Shown one piece after another: positions 17,525-26,071 of a stretch of 64,000 nucleotides of DNA (position 1 is the first letter of the stretch; each line of letters starts with the position of its first letter). The position numbers and the translations under genes are program-made. Location of the stretch: assembly GCF_023333595.1 (NCBI RefSeq), contig NZ_JAIQZM010000014.1:92222-156221 (forward strand), read 5' to 3'. The notes beneath the pieces were generated by a model. That model saw nothing but the letters and a program-made list of their open reading frames with translations, was not told the origin of the DNA and did no database searches. Source of the DNA: Argonema galeatum A003/A1. Lineage in GTDB: Bacteria; Cyanobacteriota; Cyanobacteriia; Cyanobacteriales; Aerosakkonemataceae.

Positions 17525-18904
17525 ATGAACGAGAAGGATCAATCCAATATGAGTCAACATGATGTTCAACCTACAGAAGAAAAAATTGTGATGAGCGAGA
17601 ACAAGCAGCCTTCTGAGGAGCGTCAAGAAGATGCTCAACCAACTACAGATCAACCTACTATTCATCCAGTTGGCACACGCATTGGTGCTGCTGCTGGCGG
17701 AGTAGCAGGAGCGGCTATTGGTAGTTTAATTGGCGGTCGCGCTGGAGCAGCGATCGGTGCTGTAGTAGGCGCAGTAGCTGGCGGTATGACTGGTAATGAT
17801 GCAGCTGATGGTGTTAGTCGCACTGTAGACGATGTAGTAGGCGCCGTAAAGGGTGTGGCTGAAGGTGTTACCCACACGGTAGAAGATGTAGGGGATGCAG
17901 CAAAGGGTACGCTTGAGGATGTCAAGCCCTCTGTAATAGGTATAGCGGAGTCTGTCAAGAGTACAGTTGACGAGGCCAAGCCTTCTGTAGTAGGCATAGC
18001 TGAGTCCGTCAGGAGTACAGTTGAGGAAGCCAAGCCTTCTGTACTAAGTATGGCGGAGTCCGTCAGGAGTACAGTTGAGGAAGCCAAGCCTTCTGTAGTA
18101 AATGCAGCGAACACCTTTAACCAAGCCGTTGAGGATGTCAAGCCATCTGTAAAAGATGTAGCCCAGTCCGTAAAGAGTGCCGTTGAGGAAGTGAAGCCCT
18201 CTGTAGTAGACGCGGTTAAGGGTAGCGCTGAGGGTATCAAAACTTCTGTTCGAGGTGTAGGGGATGCCGTAAGGGATGCCGCCCAGGAAGTGAAGCCCTC
18301 TGTAGTAGACGCGGTTAAGGGTAGCGCTGAGGGAATCAAAACCTCTGTTCGAGGTGTAGGTGATGCCGTAAGGGATGCCGCCCAGGAAGTGAAGCCTTCT
18401 GTAGTAGACGCCGTTAAGGGTAGCGCTGAGGAAATCAAGTCTTCTGCTCAAAGTGTCGGAAACGCTGTCAGAGATACAGCCCAGGAAGTGAAGCCCTCTG
18501 TAGTAGACGCCGTTAAGGGTAGCGCTGAGGAAATCAAGTCTTCTGCTCAAAGTGTCGGAAACGCTGTCAAGGATAAAGCTGAAGATGTCAAGTCCTCTGT
18601 AGCGAAGTCTGGAAAAGGTGCAACTGAGGATGTCTCATATGTAACTATTGTTGATAATCGCACTACCTCTGTAGACACTGCAATGCCAGTAGCTTCTACT
18701 AATACGGGCTTTGATCAAGGAGAAGTTGCTCCGATGGAAGCGTATGGAGAGACTGGTTACGTTGAGAACTCAACCTTTGGCACTCAATCAGCCAACCTTG
18801 GTGTGGAAGATGACAGTGTTGAAGCTAAAAACCAGATTCGCCGGGAACAGTTAGACGTTGACGATCGAAATTTGAACATTATCGATCGCAGCACGCCGTT
18901 GTAA
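17525..18904 (+). CDS. Glycine-zipper protein with long amphipathic repeats
   Basis: 459 residues. Residues ~1-50 are acidic and disordered. Residues ~51-90 form a glycine zipper with GxxxG spacing (GAAAGGVAGAAIGSLIGG), suggesting membrane insertion or oligomerisation. Residues ~110-365 are amphipathic helical repeats: about five 18-residue units of the type EAKPSVVGIAESVRSTVE, then four 33-residue units starting EVKPSVVDAVKGSAE. These resemble LEA-like or apolipoprotein-like helices; a role in stress or membrane protection is an inference. The C-terminus is acidic. ATG at 17525 follows GAGG. It sits on the opposite strand between NRPS 12942 and the RES operon. The upstream gap 17031-17524 holds only imperfect inverted repeats. 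Confidence 0.7.
   Translation: MNEKDQSNMSQHDVQPTEEKIVMSENKQPSEERQEDAQPTTDQPTIHPVGTRIGAAAGGVAGAAIGSLIGGRAGAAIGAVVGAVAGGMTGNDAADGVSRTVDDVVGAVKGVAEGVTHTVEDVGDAAKGTLEDVKPSVIGIAESVKSTVDEAKPSVVGIAESVRSTVEEAKPSVLSMAESVRSTVEEAKPSVVNAANTFNQAVEDVKPSVKDVAQSVKSAVEEVKPSVVDAVKGSAEGIKTSVRGVGDAVRDAAQEVKPSVVDAVKGSAEGIKTSVRGVGDAVRDAAQEVKPSVVDAVKGSAEEIKSSAQSVGNAVRDTAQEVKPSVVDAVKGSAEEIKSSAQSVGNAVKDKAEDVKSSVAKSGKGATEDVSYVTIVDNRTTSVDTAMPVASTNTGFDQGEVAPMEAYGETGYVENSTFGTQSANLGVEDDSVEAKNQIRREQLDVDDRNLNIIDRSTPL
18179..18574 (+). repeat. 99-bp tandem repeats, about four copies
   Basis: Near-identical 99-base units encode the 33-residue EVKPSVVDAVKGSAE... repeats of the glycine-zipper protein. High DNA identity between units indicates recent duplication in frame. 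Edges are approximate. Confidence 0.8.
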
Positions 18905-19005
18905 TAACTTTGCACAAGCTTTCTTGTTTGGTTAAAGCTTGAGTTATAACGTTTGATGGGGGGTGGGTCAACAATGGCCCACCTTTGGCAGTAAAAGTCG
19001 GTGCC

Positions 19006-19638
19006 CTAGTAAGGAGCGACAGTTAACTTGTTGCGTTCCGCCGCAAATTTAATAGCGTCACGTAGGCTTTCGTCATCGAGCCTCCTTTCCCAATTCACCT
19101 TGAGTACATCACTTGCACGCTCGTAGAGTGTGACTGTTTCCTCTTTGTTGTGGCGATTTAGGTGAATGATTCCATCAAGTGTAAAATAAATCTCTGGATG
19201 TTCGTAGAAGTAGCGAGACCATGCCTGAGTTAGGGCGCGATCGCAAATTGTTACCAATTCCTTTACTGTACCAGCCTGTTCTGCTGCACTAGATGTACGT
19301 AAATCCAGGAGTGTTAAGTCGCGTTTAAGACCTAAACGAGCAATATGCTCATTAACGATTTCTACCGTACCTATGTCACCAAAAACTTCAACCAAACAAC
19401 ATTCAAATGTCAGACCGACATACAAAATGCTGCGATCGGGATCTGGATCTGAATTTTTTAAGTCACCCCTATGATGATCGAAACGTCCGCGATCGGACGG
19501 GCCATAGGAACGGAAAGTCAGGGCTTGAGTACCATATCTTGTGGGATCGAAAATCCTAAATAAATACTTGTCAGCTGACAAATTGTAAATACAAGGAGAT
19601 AACTGCCGATCGGGAGGCGGAGGGGGATACTGCACCAC
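19006..19638 (-). CDS. RES-domain toxin
   Basis: 210 residues. The RES family takes its name from conserved Arg, Glu and Ser residues; known members (MbcT, ParT and others) inactivate or modify through NAD+ (NAD+ phosphorolysis, degradation or ADP-ribosyl transfer). Here LFRIFDPTRYG and YGPSDRGRFD give the N-terminal Arg region, and YVGLTFECCLVEVFGD the helix with the conserved Glu. It begins with GTG immediately after the stop of the antitoxin gene (19639), so translation is coupled. N-terminal PPPPPDRQLSP is an unstructured leader. Expected to be neutralised by the C-terminal domain of its upstream partner. Confidence 0.88.
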   Translation of the reverse strand: MVQYPPPPPDRQLSPCIYNLSADKYLFRIFDPTRYGTQALTFRSYGPSDRGRFDHHRGDLKNSDPDPDRSILYVGLTFECCLVEVFGDIGTVEIVNEHIARLGLKRDLTLLDLRTSSAAEQAGTVKELVTICDRALTQAWSRYFYEHPEIYFTLDGIIHLNRHNKEETVTLYERASDVLKVNWERRLDDESLRDAIKFAAERNKLTVAPY

Positions 19639-20835
19639 TTACTTAACCCCTACTGCTCTTGCTGCATGGAGTACAAAGTCTTTCTGCCCTTGCTTAAGTG
19701 CCTCTACGGGAGTGAGTTCATGTAAGAACGAGTTAGGGCGAACTAGCCAAGAAAGCTGTGAATAGGCAGGCACTTCAAGGGCTCGCAAAACCTCTGCCAA
19801 ACCTGCGATCGTGCCATCTGGCCCAGTCGGATCGAATTGCCATACTGGAAACCGCCATACGCCGTTGTCAAGTATTGCTAGCAGACTACCAGCTTTCACG
19901 CGATCGTGGGGTGTCTGACGAGATGTACCCAGCAGAGTAGCTACCTGTGAGGCACTCAACCCCCCATCAAGTAGTTCTCGTCTCTGATTAAAGTACCGCA
20001 AAAGAGAAGAAAACTCTAGCTCAAGACGCTCCTCCTTGGTGAGCGGACGACCAATGAGAGATTCTGTTAAATCATCCTGGGAATCTGTACGATTTGATGC
20101 TGCAATGGCTTTCTCTAACTTGTCTGCAACCAGTTCTTTCTGAGCGGAAGCCAACTGATTAAGCCATATCTGCACGTAATTTATAATACGAGTTTGGGCG
20201 TGCTGTTCGCGATCGCTTACAGCTTCTTCCTTGTAAGTAGGAGCCGATTCAGGGATTTTGGATTCGGGTGTTGCCGTATTACCTGATAATTGGGTTGGCA
20301 AGGGGGCATCTTCCTGCTTAGCCTGTGATTGAGCCAACATTTCACTATCAGTTTGCAACCCTGCACAGATATAGTCAAAGTAAACGTTAATTTCCTTTGC
20401 AGCTTCTGACTCAATCAAACTGGCAGTTACTTCCTTCATTGCCTGAATTGCTTGAATAGTAGCATCAATGGGAACTCCTAATGAGTTGTAGGTTTCCTTA
20501 AGTCCTTTCAGAACCCGTTCATCAAGAATCGCAGTATCGCCTGCGAGCATTGCGTAGGTAGCATAGCGCAAGAAGTAGTCGAGGTCGCGCAGACAAGCAG
20601 CATAGCGCCGAGTGGCGTACAGGCTCCCACCAGGGCGAGTAACATCCTTGTACAAGAGGGATTTGCCAAAAGTCTCTTTGACAATGATATCGATATTGGC
20701 AGAAATCGTAGTAGCTGCCCGAACTCGAAGTTCGCCAGTTTGGAAATAGCGTTTGAGCTTATCTAAGGTTTCAGTATTTAAGTATTTCCCTTGGCTTTCA
20801 GCAGCGTCGATAGCAGCGTGAATAACATCTGGCAT
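19639..20835 (-). CDS. Allophycocyanin-like domain fused to HTH/Xre-MbcA-ParS-type antitoxin
   Basis: 398 residues with two unrelated halves. Residues 1-160 closely match allophycocyanin beta subunits ([77 protein letters not shown]). The bilin-attachment Cys81 and the contacts Arg83 and Asp84 are kept, but Asn71, the methylated residue of normal beta chains, is Ser71. Residues 161-215 are a Pro/Gln/Glu-rich linker. Residues ~216-290 are helical, ~291-335 a helix-turn-helix ([18 protein letters not shown], then [10 protein letters not shown]), and ~341-398 a toxin-binding domain of the Xre/MbcA/ParS (DUF2384) type. The RES toxin gene follows directly. The light-harvesting half is not part of any antitoxin I know. 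Inference: it senses bilin, light or phycobilisome assembly and controls the toxin. Confidence 0.9.
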   Translation of the reverse strand: MPDVIHAAIDAAESQGKYLNTETLDKLKRYFQTGELRVRAATTISANIDIIVKETFGKSLLYKDVTRPGGSLYATRRYAACLRDLDYFLRYATYAMLAGDTAILDERVLKGLKETYNSLGVPIDATIQAIQAMKEVTASLIESEAAKEINVYFDYICAGLQTDSEMLAQSQAKQEDAPLPTQLSGNTATPESKIPESAPTYKEEAVSDREQHAQTRIINYVQIWLNQLASAQKELVADKLEKAIAASNRTDSQDDLTESLIGRPLTKEERLELEFSSLLRYFNQRRELLDGGLSASQVATLLGTSRQTPHDRVKAGSLLAILDNGVWRFPVWQFDPTGPDGTIAGLAEVLRALEVPAYSQLSWLVRPNSFLHELTPVEALKQGQKDFVLHAARAVGVK

Positions 20836-20841
20836 GGTTTT

Positions 20842-20891
20842 ATGTAAGAGATGTCAACTATATCTTAGCAACCATGTAAGAGATGTCAACT
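20842..20891 (-). promoter_or_regulatory. Promoter with 18-bp direct repeats (likely autoregulatory operator)
   Basis: Two exact copies of ATGTAAGAGATGTCAACT lie at 20842-20859 and 20874-20891, start to start 32 bases, about three helical turns. On the coding (minus) strand the distal copy supplies a perfect TTGACA -35 box (20884-20889), and TAAGAT 16 bases later can serve as -10. The proximal copy falls between that -10 and the ATG at 20835. This layout suits repression by the HTH antitoxin encoded downstream. Confidence 0.7.
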
Positions 20892-20920
20892 TCTATCCCA
20901 GGTTGCAAATATAGCTAGGT

Positions 20921-23900
20921 TTAAGTATTTTTGCTCTGCGGGTTGAGGGAAGATAGCTTCATCCTCCTACTCTCACGAGAAACTGGTACTAAGGGAGGCG
21001 CTTTACTTTTATCATTAGTATCTTTAAAGCTTTCAACCACCTTAGATAATTCTCCAATTGTCGGTGCCTCAAAAACGCTACGCAAAGGCAACTCCACCTT
21101 GAAAGCATCGCGCACTCTGGAAATAAGCTGAGTCGCCATTAAAGAATGACCTCCCAATTCAAAGAAATTGTCGTGGATACCCACACGCTTAACTCCCAAA
21201 ACCTCAGCCCAAATTTTTACTAGCACTTCCTCAACGGGAGTTTGAGCCGCAACATAACCTCCTGCCAATTCTGGCTTAATCGGATCGAATGCGGGTAAGG
21301 CGCGGCGATCGACTTTTCCATTAGCCGTCAGAGGCAAAGATTCCAGCACTACAAAAGCTGATGGCACCATGTACTCAGGCAATTTTTCTGCGAGATAAGT
21401 CTGCAACTGCGGCACCAACTTACGCGCTGCTTTAGCTTGCAAAGGATTATTGGCGTAAAATTGCCACGGACGCAACCTTTCTACTTGCTGCACCACAGGG
21501 ATCGATCGCGTGACATCTTCCCGTACAAACACCACATCGTAGCATCCTTCAGCACCGGAATCCGACCAGCTAATATCAATACTGTAGGGTACGTTCAGAG
21601 TATACCAATCTTCTGGATCTATACCCCAATTCTGGAATTTTTCCAAAGCTTCGCGCATCTGCTTTGCTCTTTTAAATTCTTCTGCACCCGATAGCCATTC
21701 TGCCGTTTTAACTGCTGCCATCACCCGCGCATTAGGAATGTTGGTGATGCCTAAAATCTCTGGTTGATTATCAATTAATAGCTGTCGCACTGTTGAGACT
21801 GTTAAGTTATTTTCGTGCCAGTTCAGCAACTGTATGGAACCCCCCTCAGTCCCCCCGCCACGGGGGGAGGTAAGAATACTCCAGAGCTCTCCCCGATCCC
21901 CCTCAGTCCCCCCGCCACGGGGGGAAGTAAGGATGTTCTCTCCCCGATCCTCCTCAGTCCCCCCGCCACGGGGGGAAGCAAGAATACTCCGGCTCTCTCC
22001 CCGTGGCGGGGAGGGTTGGGGTGGGGTTCTTCTAGGATCTATTTCACTGCCAGAAGCAAGAATACTCCGGCTCCCTCCCCGTGGCGGGGAGGGTTGGGGT
22101 GGGGTTCTTCTAATATCTATTTCAGCGCCAATATAAAGAATTGCATTATAACGAAACTGAGTTAATTCATTGTGGTGGCGACCTCGTATTAGTTGAATTT
22201 GGACATTGCTAATCTGTGGAAACTGCTGCTTTAATGCACGGAAGAAACCGGGGTCGATGACTAACTCCGTTTCTTGAAACATTTGCATTTGTACTTGTTG
22301 CTGCAACTGCTCGCGGGTAGTGAAAGGTTCTGCTTGATACAGTTGAACCGACGCATGGAAAGCTGGCAAAAGTGGCAGACTACGCACATCTCCTATGAAG
22401 ATCAAACCACCGGAGGCAGTGGCCTTAATCGCGTTTTCTATAACCTGCACAAGGTAATCAATATTGGGAAAATATTGCACGACAGAGTTGAGAATTACAG
22501 CATCAAAAGCTTCTGCTTCTATTCCTTCAAAATCAGTACCCATTTTTTGAAGCAGGGTTACGTGAGGTAATTCTAGATTTGCCAATTGGTGCTGGATGTA
22601 GTTGAGTGAAGCAGGGGAAAAGTCCGTTCCCCAATATTTAGTACATTGAGGGGCAATCCTGAATAGAATTAGACCTGTTCCGCAACCAATTTCTAGCACT
22701 CGACTGGGTTGCAAAGCTAGAATTTGCGCGACTTGGTTATTTAGCCACTCGCGCATCTGTTCTGCTGGAATCGGTTGATTGGTGTAACTGCTATTCCAAC
22801 CGACAATATTAAATGTCGGATCTGAATCGCCAGCAGGTTGATTATAAGTTTCGTCGTATAGCATTTGCCACTGCAATACCTGCTCATTCGGCAATTGCGT
22901 CTGTTCTTTTTCGCTGTTGTATTCCGCATTGAGCGCTACATAAGCTACTAGAAGATTCTCGCCTGTATCTTGACGATTTATGACGGTCGTTTGCAGTACT
23001 GCTGGATGCTGATTCAGAATAACTTCAATTTCTCCCAATTCGATGCGGTAGCCGCGAATTTTTACCTGATCGTCGGTGCGACCTAAAAATTCGATGTTGC
23101 CATCTTTTCGATAACGAACTAAATCGCCTGTTTTATAAAGGCGTGTCCCTGGCAGAAACCCGGTTTCTTCTAGAAACCTGGTTTCTGTTAATTCGGGACG
23201 GTTTAGATAGCCTCGCGCCAGTCCATCACCAGCAATGTACAATTCGCCAGGAATTCCAATCGGTAAAGGTTGTAAATTTCCATCCAGCACATAAACTTGG
23301 GTGTTGGCAATGGGACGACCGATCGCAGGTGCTACATCGGCTTGCTTAGTGACAGGAACTACACCGGAAGTTGTAACAACAGTATTTTCTGTTGGCCCGT
23401 AATTATTTACTACTTCAAAAGGATGGGAAGGCGAAGGATACTGATTTAGTTTGTCTCCACCTGTAAGTAATATTCGCAAAGCTGCGTTATTCGGCCAATC
23501 TAATGATAAAACTTTCTCTGCTAAAGGTGTTGGTAAAAAAGTAATTGTTATCGCTTTTGATACTAGCCAATCTCGCAGTTGAGAGGGCGATCGCCTAATT
23601 TCATCATCTGCAAAATGAATGCTAGCTCCAGCACTTAGATAAGGCCATATTTCCCACGCGCAAGCATCAAAGGCAACTCCGGCTATCTGCGTTGTGCGAT
23701 CGCGTGGTGAAACTGCAAAGGCTTTTTGATGCCAAAAGACGAGATTCAACAAGCTGCGATGTTCAATTTGGACTCCTTTAGGCTTTCCAGTTGAGCCTGA
23801 AGTATATATGACATAAGCCAGGTTATTTGCTGTTACCTTACTCCGAGGATTATTTTCACTTTCTTGAGTAATAGTTTCCCAATCTTTATCCAGGCAGATT

Positions 23901-25936
23901 ATCGATGAATTTTGCTTTCCTAGACGCTCAATCCACCGCTTATGAGTCAATAAAACTGGCACCTGAGCATCTTCAATCATCAAATTCAAACGTTCAGGAG
24001 GATAGCTTGGGTCTAAAGGTAAATAAGCTCCACCCGCTTTCAGGATACCCAACATTCCGATTACCATATCGAGCGATAGCTCGGCTCGATCTACACAAAG
24101 CCCTACCAAAACTTCTGCACCAACACCCAGTTTTTGTAGATAATGTGCAAGTTTGTTGCTGCGTATATTTAGTTCTCGATAAGTGAGCGTTTTATCTCCA
24201 AATACCAGCGCTAAGGCATCAGGGTTCTGCTCTACTTGAGCTTCAAACAACTGATGAATACATCTATCTTGTGGATAATCTGCCTGAGTATTGTTCCATT
24301 CCACTAATAATTGATGTAGCTCAGATTCGCTTAATAGCGGTAAGTCCGCGATTCGTTGTTCTGGATTCGCAACAATAGCTTCTAGCAGGTTTTGGAAATG
24401 TCCCATCATCCGATTAATCGTCGCTTCATCAAATAAATCTGTGCTGTAAATTACAAAACCGCTAATTCCTTCTGAGCTATTTACCCATAGGTTATTGTTG
24501 GGCGTTAGAGGAGATCCTTCTTTGTGCGATCGGTCCCACAAGTGAAACTCCAAATCAAACCGCGTTGTCTCGCTATTAAATTCCAGCGGACTTAGCGTTA
24601 ACCCAGGTAATTCTAGCGCCGACATAGGCGCATTTTGTAGCGCAAACACAACCTGAAACAAGGGATTTTGATTTAAGTTCCGCTCAGGATGCAGTTCCTC
24701 GACCAACTTCTCAAAAGGCAAATCTTGGTGAGCATAGGCTCCCAAAGCTACCTCTTTGACTCGATTTAATAATTCTCTAAAACTTGGGTTTCCCGATAAG
24801 TCAGTACGCAGCACCAAACTATTGACAAAAAAGCCGATTAATCCTTCAATTTCACTGCGATTGCGATTAGCGATAGGCGAACCCACAGCAATATCTTCTT
24901 GCTGCGTATAGCGGTAGAGTAAAATCTGGAATGCTGCCAGCAGAGTCATGAACAAAGTTACCCCTTCCTGTTGGGAAAGAGCCTCTAACGCTTGACTTAA
25001 ACTTTTCGGTAGTTGGACAATTTGCGTTGCACCTCGATAAGTTTGAACTGCTGGCATCGGTCTATCGGCAGGCAAATTTAGCATAGAAATGCCATTTAAT
25101 TGTTGCCGCCAGTAAGCAAGTTGTGTTTCTAACACTTCCCCTTGCAACCACTCGCGCTGCCAGTGTGCAAAGTCAGCATATTGGATGGGTAATTGTGGCA
25201 GAGGTGAAGGCTTCTCGCTGGCGAAAGCTGTGTAAAGTGTGCCTATTTCTCTAATTAGCACTCCGATAGACCAACCATCGGAAATAATGTGGTGCATATT
25301 CAACAAGAGAATATGTTCTGCTTCATCCAACCGCAGTAATTTTACTCGCAGCAATGGGTTACTTGATAAATTGAAAGGGCGTTGAGCCTCCTGGGTAGTT
25401 AGCCGTCGCGCTTCCTTTTCTCGTTCTGCTTGTGGCAATTCCCGCAAATCTATTACTGGTAAGGATACTTTTAAGGCGACATTAATTGCCTGAACTGTTT
25501 GTCCTTCCATCGTTACAAAATTAGTGCGTAAAGCTTCGTGACGCTGCACAATTTCGTTAAAAGTTTGTTCCAGTGCCGCTAAGTTGAGCAAACCTAACAA
25601 ACGCAATGCTGCCGGAACGTTATAGAAAGAATTGTTGGGTACTAATTGGTCAAGAAACCACAGCCGCTGTTGTGCAAAAGAGAGACGTATATTTCCATCC
25701 CGCGAGATAGATACAAGAGGTATAGAAGTAGTGTTATTAGTAGAATTAGCTGTCCTTAAAAAGGAAATAATTTCTGCTTTGCGCTGAGATATTTCTGCAC
25801 GCAGTTCTGGTGTCAGAGTTCCTTCAGGGGCGTTGCAGCGAAGGCGAAGCTCCTCCGTATCTGCCCTGCTAACGCTCTCAAGAAATACATTAATATCTAG
25901 ACTTCTAAGATAAGACAAAAACTCAACTATATTCAA
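20921..25936 (-). CDS. NRPS module with docking domain: TubC-C-A-nMT-PCP
   Basis: About 1671 residues from a TTG at 25936, chosen because AGAGG lies six bases upstream and NIVEFLSYLRSLDI is the normal beginning of a TubC docking domain; the frame stays open to 26020. Condensation domain ~75-520 (HHIISDGWS), adenylation ~560-1035 (YTSGSTGKPKG), an N-methyltransferase inserted in the A domain (VLEIGCGTGLILFRI near 1080), a resumed A10 segment (NGKVDRRALP), and a carrier domain with Ser1598 in GGHSLMA. The hand-read code D-A-W-F-L-G-N-V-V-K is a classical Leu code, so N-methyl-leucine is predicted. About 96 repeat-derived residues interrupt the methyltransferase linker. The protein ends in VPVSRESRRMKLS, the linker that normally precedes another C domain. 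Confidence 0.92.
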   Translation of the reverse strand: MNIVEFLSYLRSLDINVFLESVSRADTEELRLRCNAPEGTLTPELRAEISQRKAEIISFLRTANSTNNTTSIPLVSISRDGNIRLSFAQQRLWFLDQLVPNNSFYNVPAALRLLGLLNLAALEQTFNEIVQRHEALRTNFVTMEGQTVQAINVALKVSLPVIDLRELPQAEREKEARRLTTQEAQRPFNLSSNPLLRVKLLRLDEAEHILLLNMHHIISDGWSIGVLIREIGTLYTAFASEKPSPLPQLPIQYADFAHWQREWLQGEVLETQLAYWRQQLNGISMLNLPADRPMPAVQTYRGATQIVQLPKSLSQALEALSQQEGVTLFMTLLAAFQILLYRYTQQEDIAVGSPIANRNRSEIEGLIGFFVNSLVLRTDLSGNPSFRELLNRVKEVALGAYAHQDLPFEKLVEELHPERNLNQNPLFQVVFALQNAPMSALELPGLTLSPLEFNSETTRFDLEFHLWDRSHKEGSPLTPNNNLWVNSSEGISGFVIYSTDLFDEATINRMMGHFQNLLEAIVANPEQRIADLPLLSESELHQLLVEWNNTQADYPQDRCIHQLFEAQVEQNPDALALVFGDKTLTYRELNIRSNKLAHYLQKLGVGAEVLVGLCVDRAELSLDMVIGMLGILKAGGAYLPLDPSYPPERLNLMIEDAQVPVLLTHKRWIERLGKQNSSIICLDKDWETITQESENNPRSKVTANNLAYVIYTSGSTGKPKGVQIEHRSLLNLVFWHQKAFAVSPRDRTTQIAGVAFDACAWEIWPYLSAGASIHFADDEIRRSPSQLRDWLVSKAITITFLPTPLAEKVLSLDWPNNAALRILLTGGDKLNQYPSPSHPFEVVNNYGPTENTVVTTSGVVPVTKQADVAPAIGRPIANTQVYVLDGNLQPLPIGIPGELYIAGDGLARGYLNRPELTETRFLEETGFLPGTRLYKTGDLVRYRKDGNIEFLGRTDDQVKIRGYRIELGEIEVILNQHPAVLQTTVINRQDTGENLLVAYVALNAEYNSEKEQTQLPNEQVLQWQMLYDETYNQPAGDSDPTFNIVGWNSSYTNQPIPAEQMREWLNNQVAQILALQPSRVLEIGCGTGLILFRIAPQCTKYWGTDFSPASLNYIQHQLANLELPHVTLLQKMGTDFEGIEAEAFDAVILNSVVQYFPNIDYLVQVIENAIKATASGGLIFIGDVRSLPLLPAFHASVQLYQAEPFTTREQLQQQVQMQMFQETELVIDPGFFRALKQQFPQISNVQIQLIRGRHHNELTQFRYNAILYIGAEIDIRRTPPQPSPPRGGSRSILASGSEIDPRRTPPQPSPPRGESRSILASPRGGGTEEDRGENILTSPRGGGTEGDRGELWSILTSPRGGGTEGGSIQLLNWHENNLTVSTVRQLLIDNQPEILGITNIPNARVMAAVKTAEWLSGAEEFKRAKQMREALEKFQNWGIDPEDWYTLNVPYSIDISWSDSGAEGCYDVVFVREDVTRSIPVVQQVERLRPWQFYANNPLQAKAARKLVPQLQTYLAEKLPEYMVPSAFVVLESLPLTANGKVDRRALPAFDPIKPELAGGYVAAQTPVEEVLVKIWAEVLGVKRVGIHDNFFELGGHSLMATQLISRVRDAFKVELPLRSVFEAPTIGELSKVVESFKDTNDKSKAPPLVPVSRESRRMKLSSLNPQSKNT
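21838..22125. repeat. Repeat cluster inserted in the NRPS methyltransferase linker
   Basis: Three units starting CCTCAGTCCCCCCGCCACGG are spaced 57 and 51 bases apart, followed by two 78-base units containing CCCCGTGGCGGGGAGGG. All spacings are multiples of three, so the frame is kept. Together they encode RRTPPQPSPPRG-type and ILTSPRGGGTEG-type residues between YNAILYIG and LNWHENNLT of the nMT region. Confidence 0.9.
23154..23186. repeat. AGAAACCCGGTTTCT palindrome in second NRPS A domain
   Basis: AGAAACCCGGTTTCT followed by AGAAACCTGGTTTCT, in frame, immediately before the RLYKTGDL motif. Same site as in the other two NRPS genes. Confidence 0.85.
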
Positions 25937-26071
25937 AACCACACCTCTTATCTGAACATTAATCAAAGTGATATAGCGGTTCTCACCGACATGAGGTACG
26001 CCAGATTCTTTGAATCCCAAGGTTTTTGAGCTTTGGTATATACCTCATCTACCTGAGAAAGGCTATAGCTG

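Noticed and set aside
17662..18550. Minus-strand ORFs opposite the glycine-zipper gene
   Set aside because: They mirror the 99-base repeats; the + strand frame has a Shine-Dalgarno and sensible domain pattern.
21815..22165. Plus-strand ORFs opposite the NRPS methyltransferase
   Set aside because: They are read from the palindromic repeats, which are open in several frames; the NRPS frame on the minus strand is continuous and homologous.
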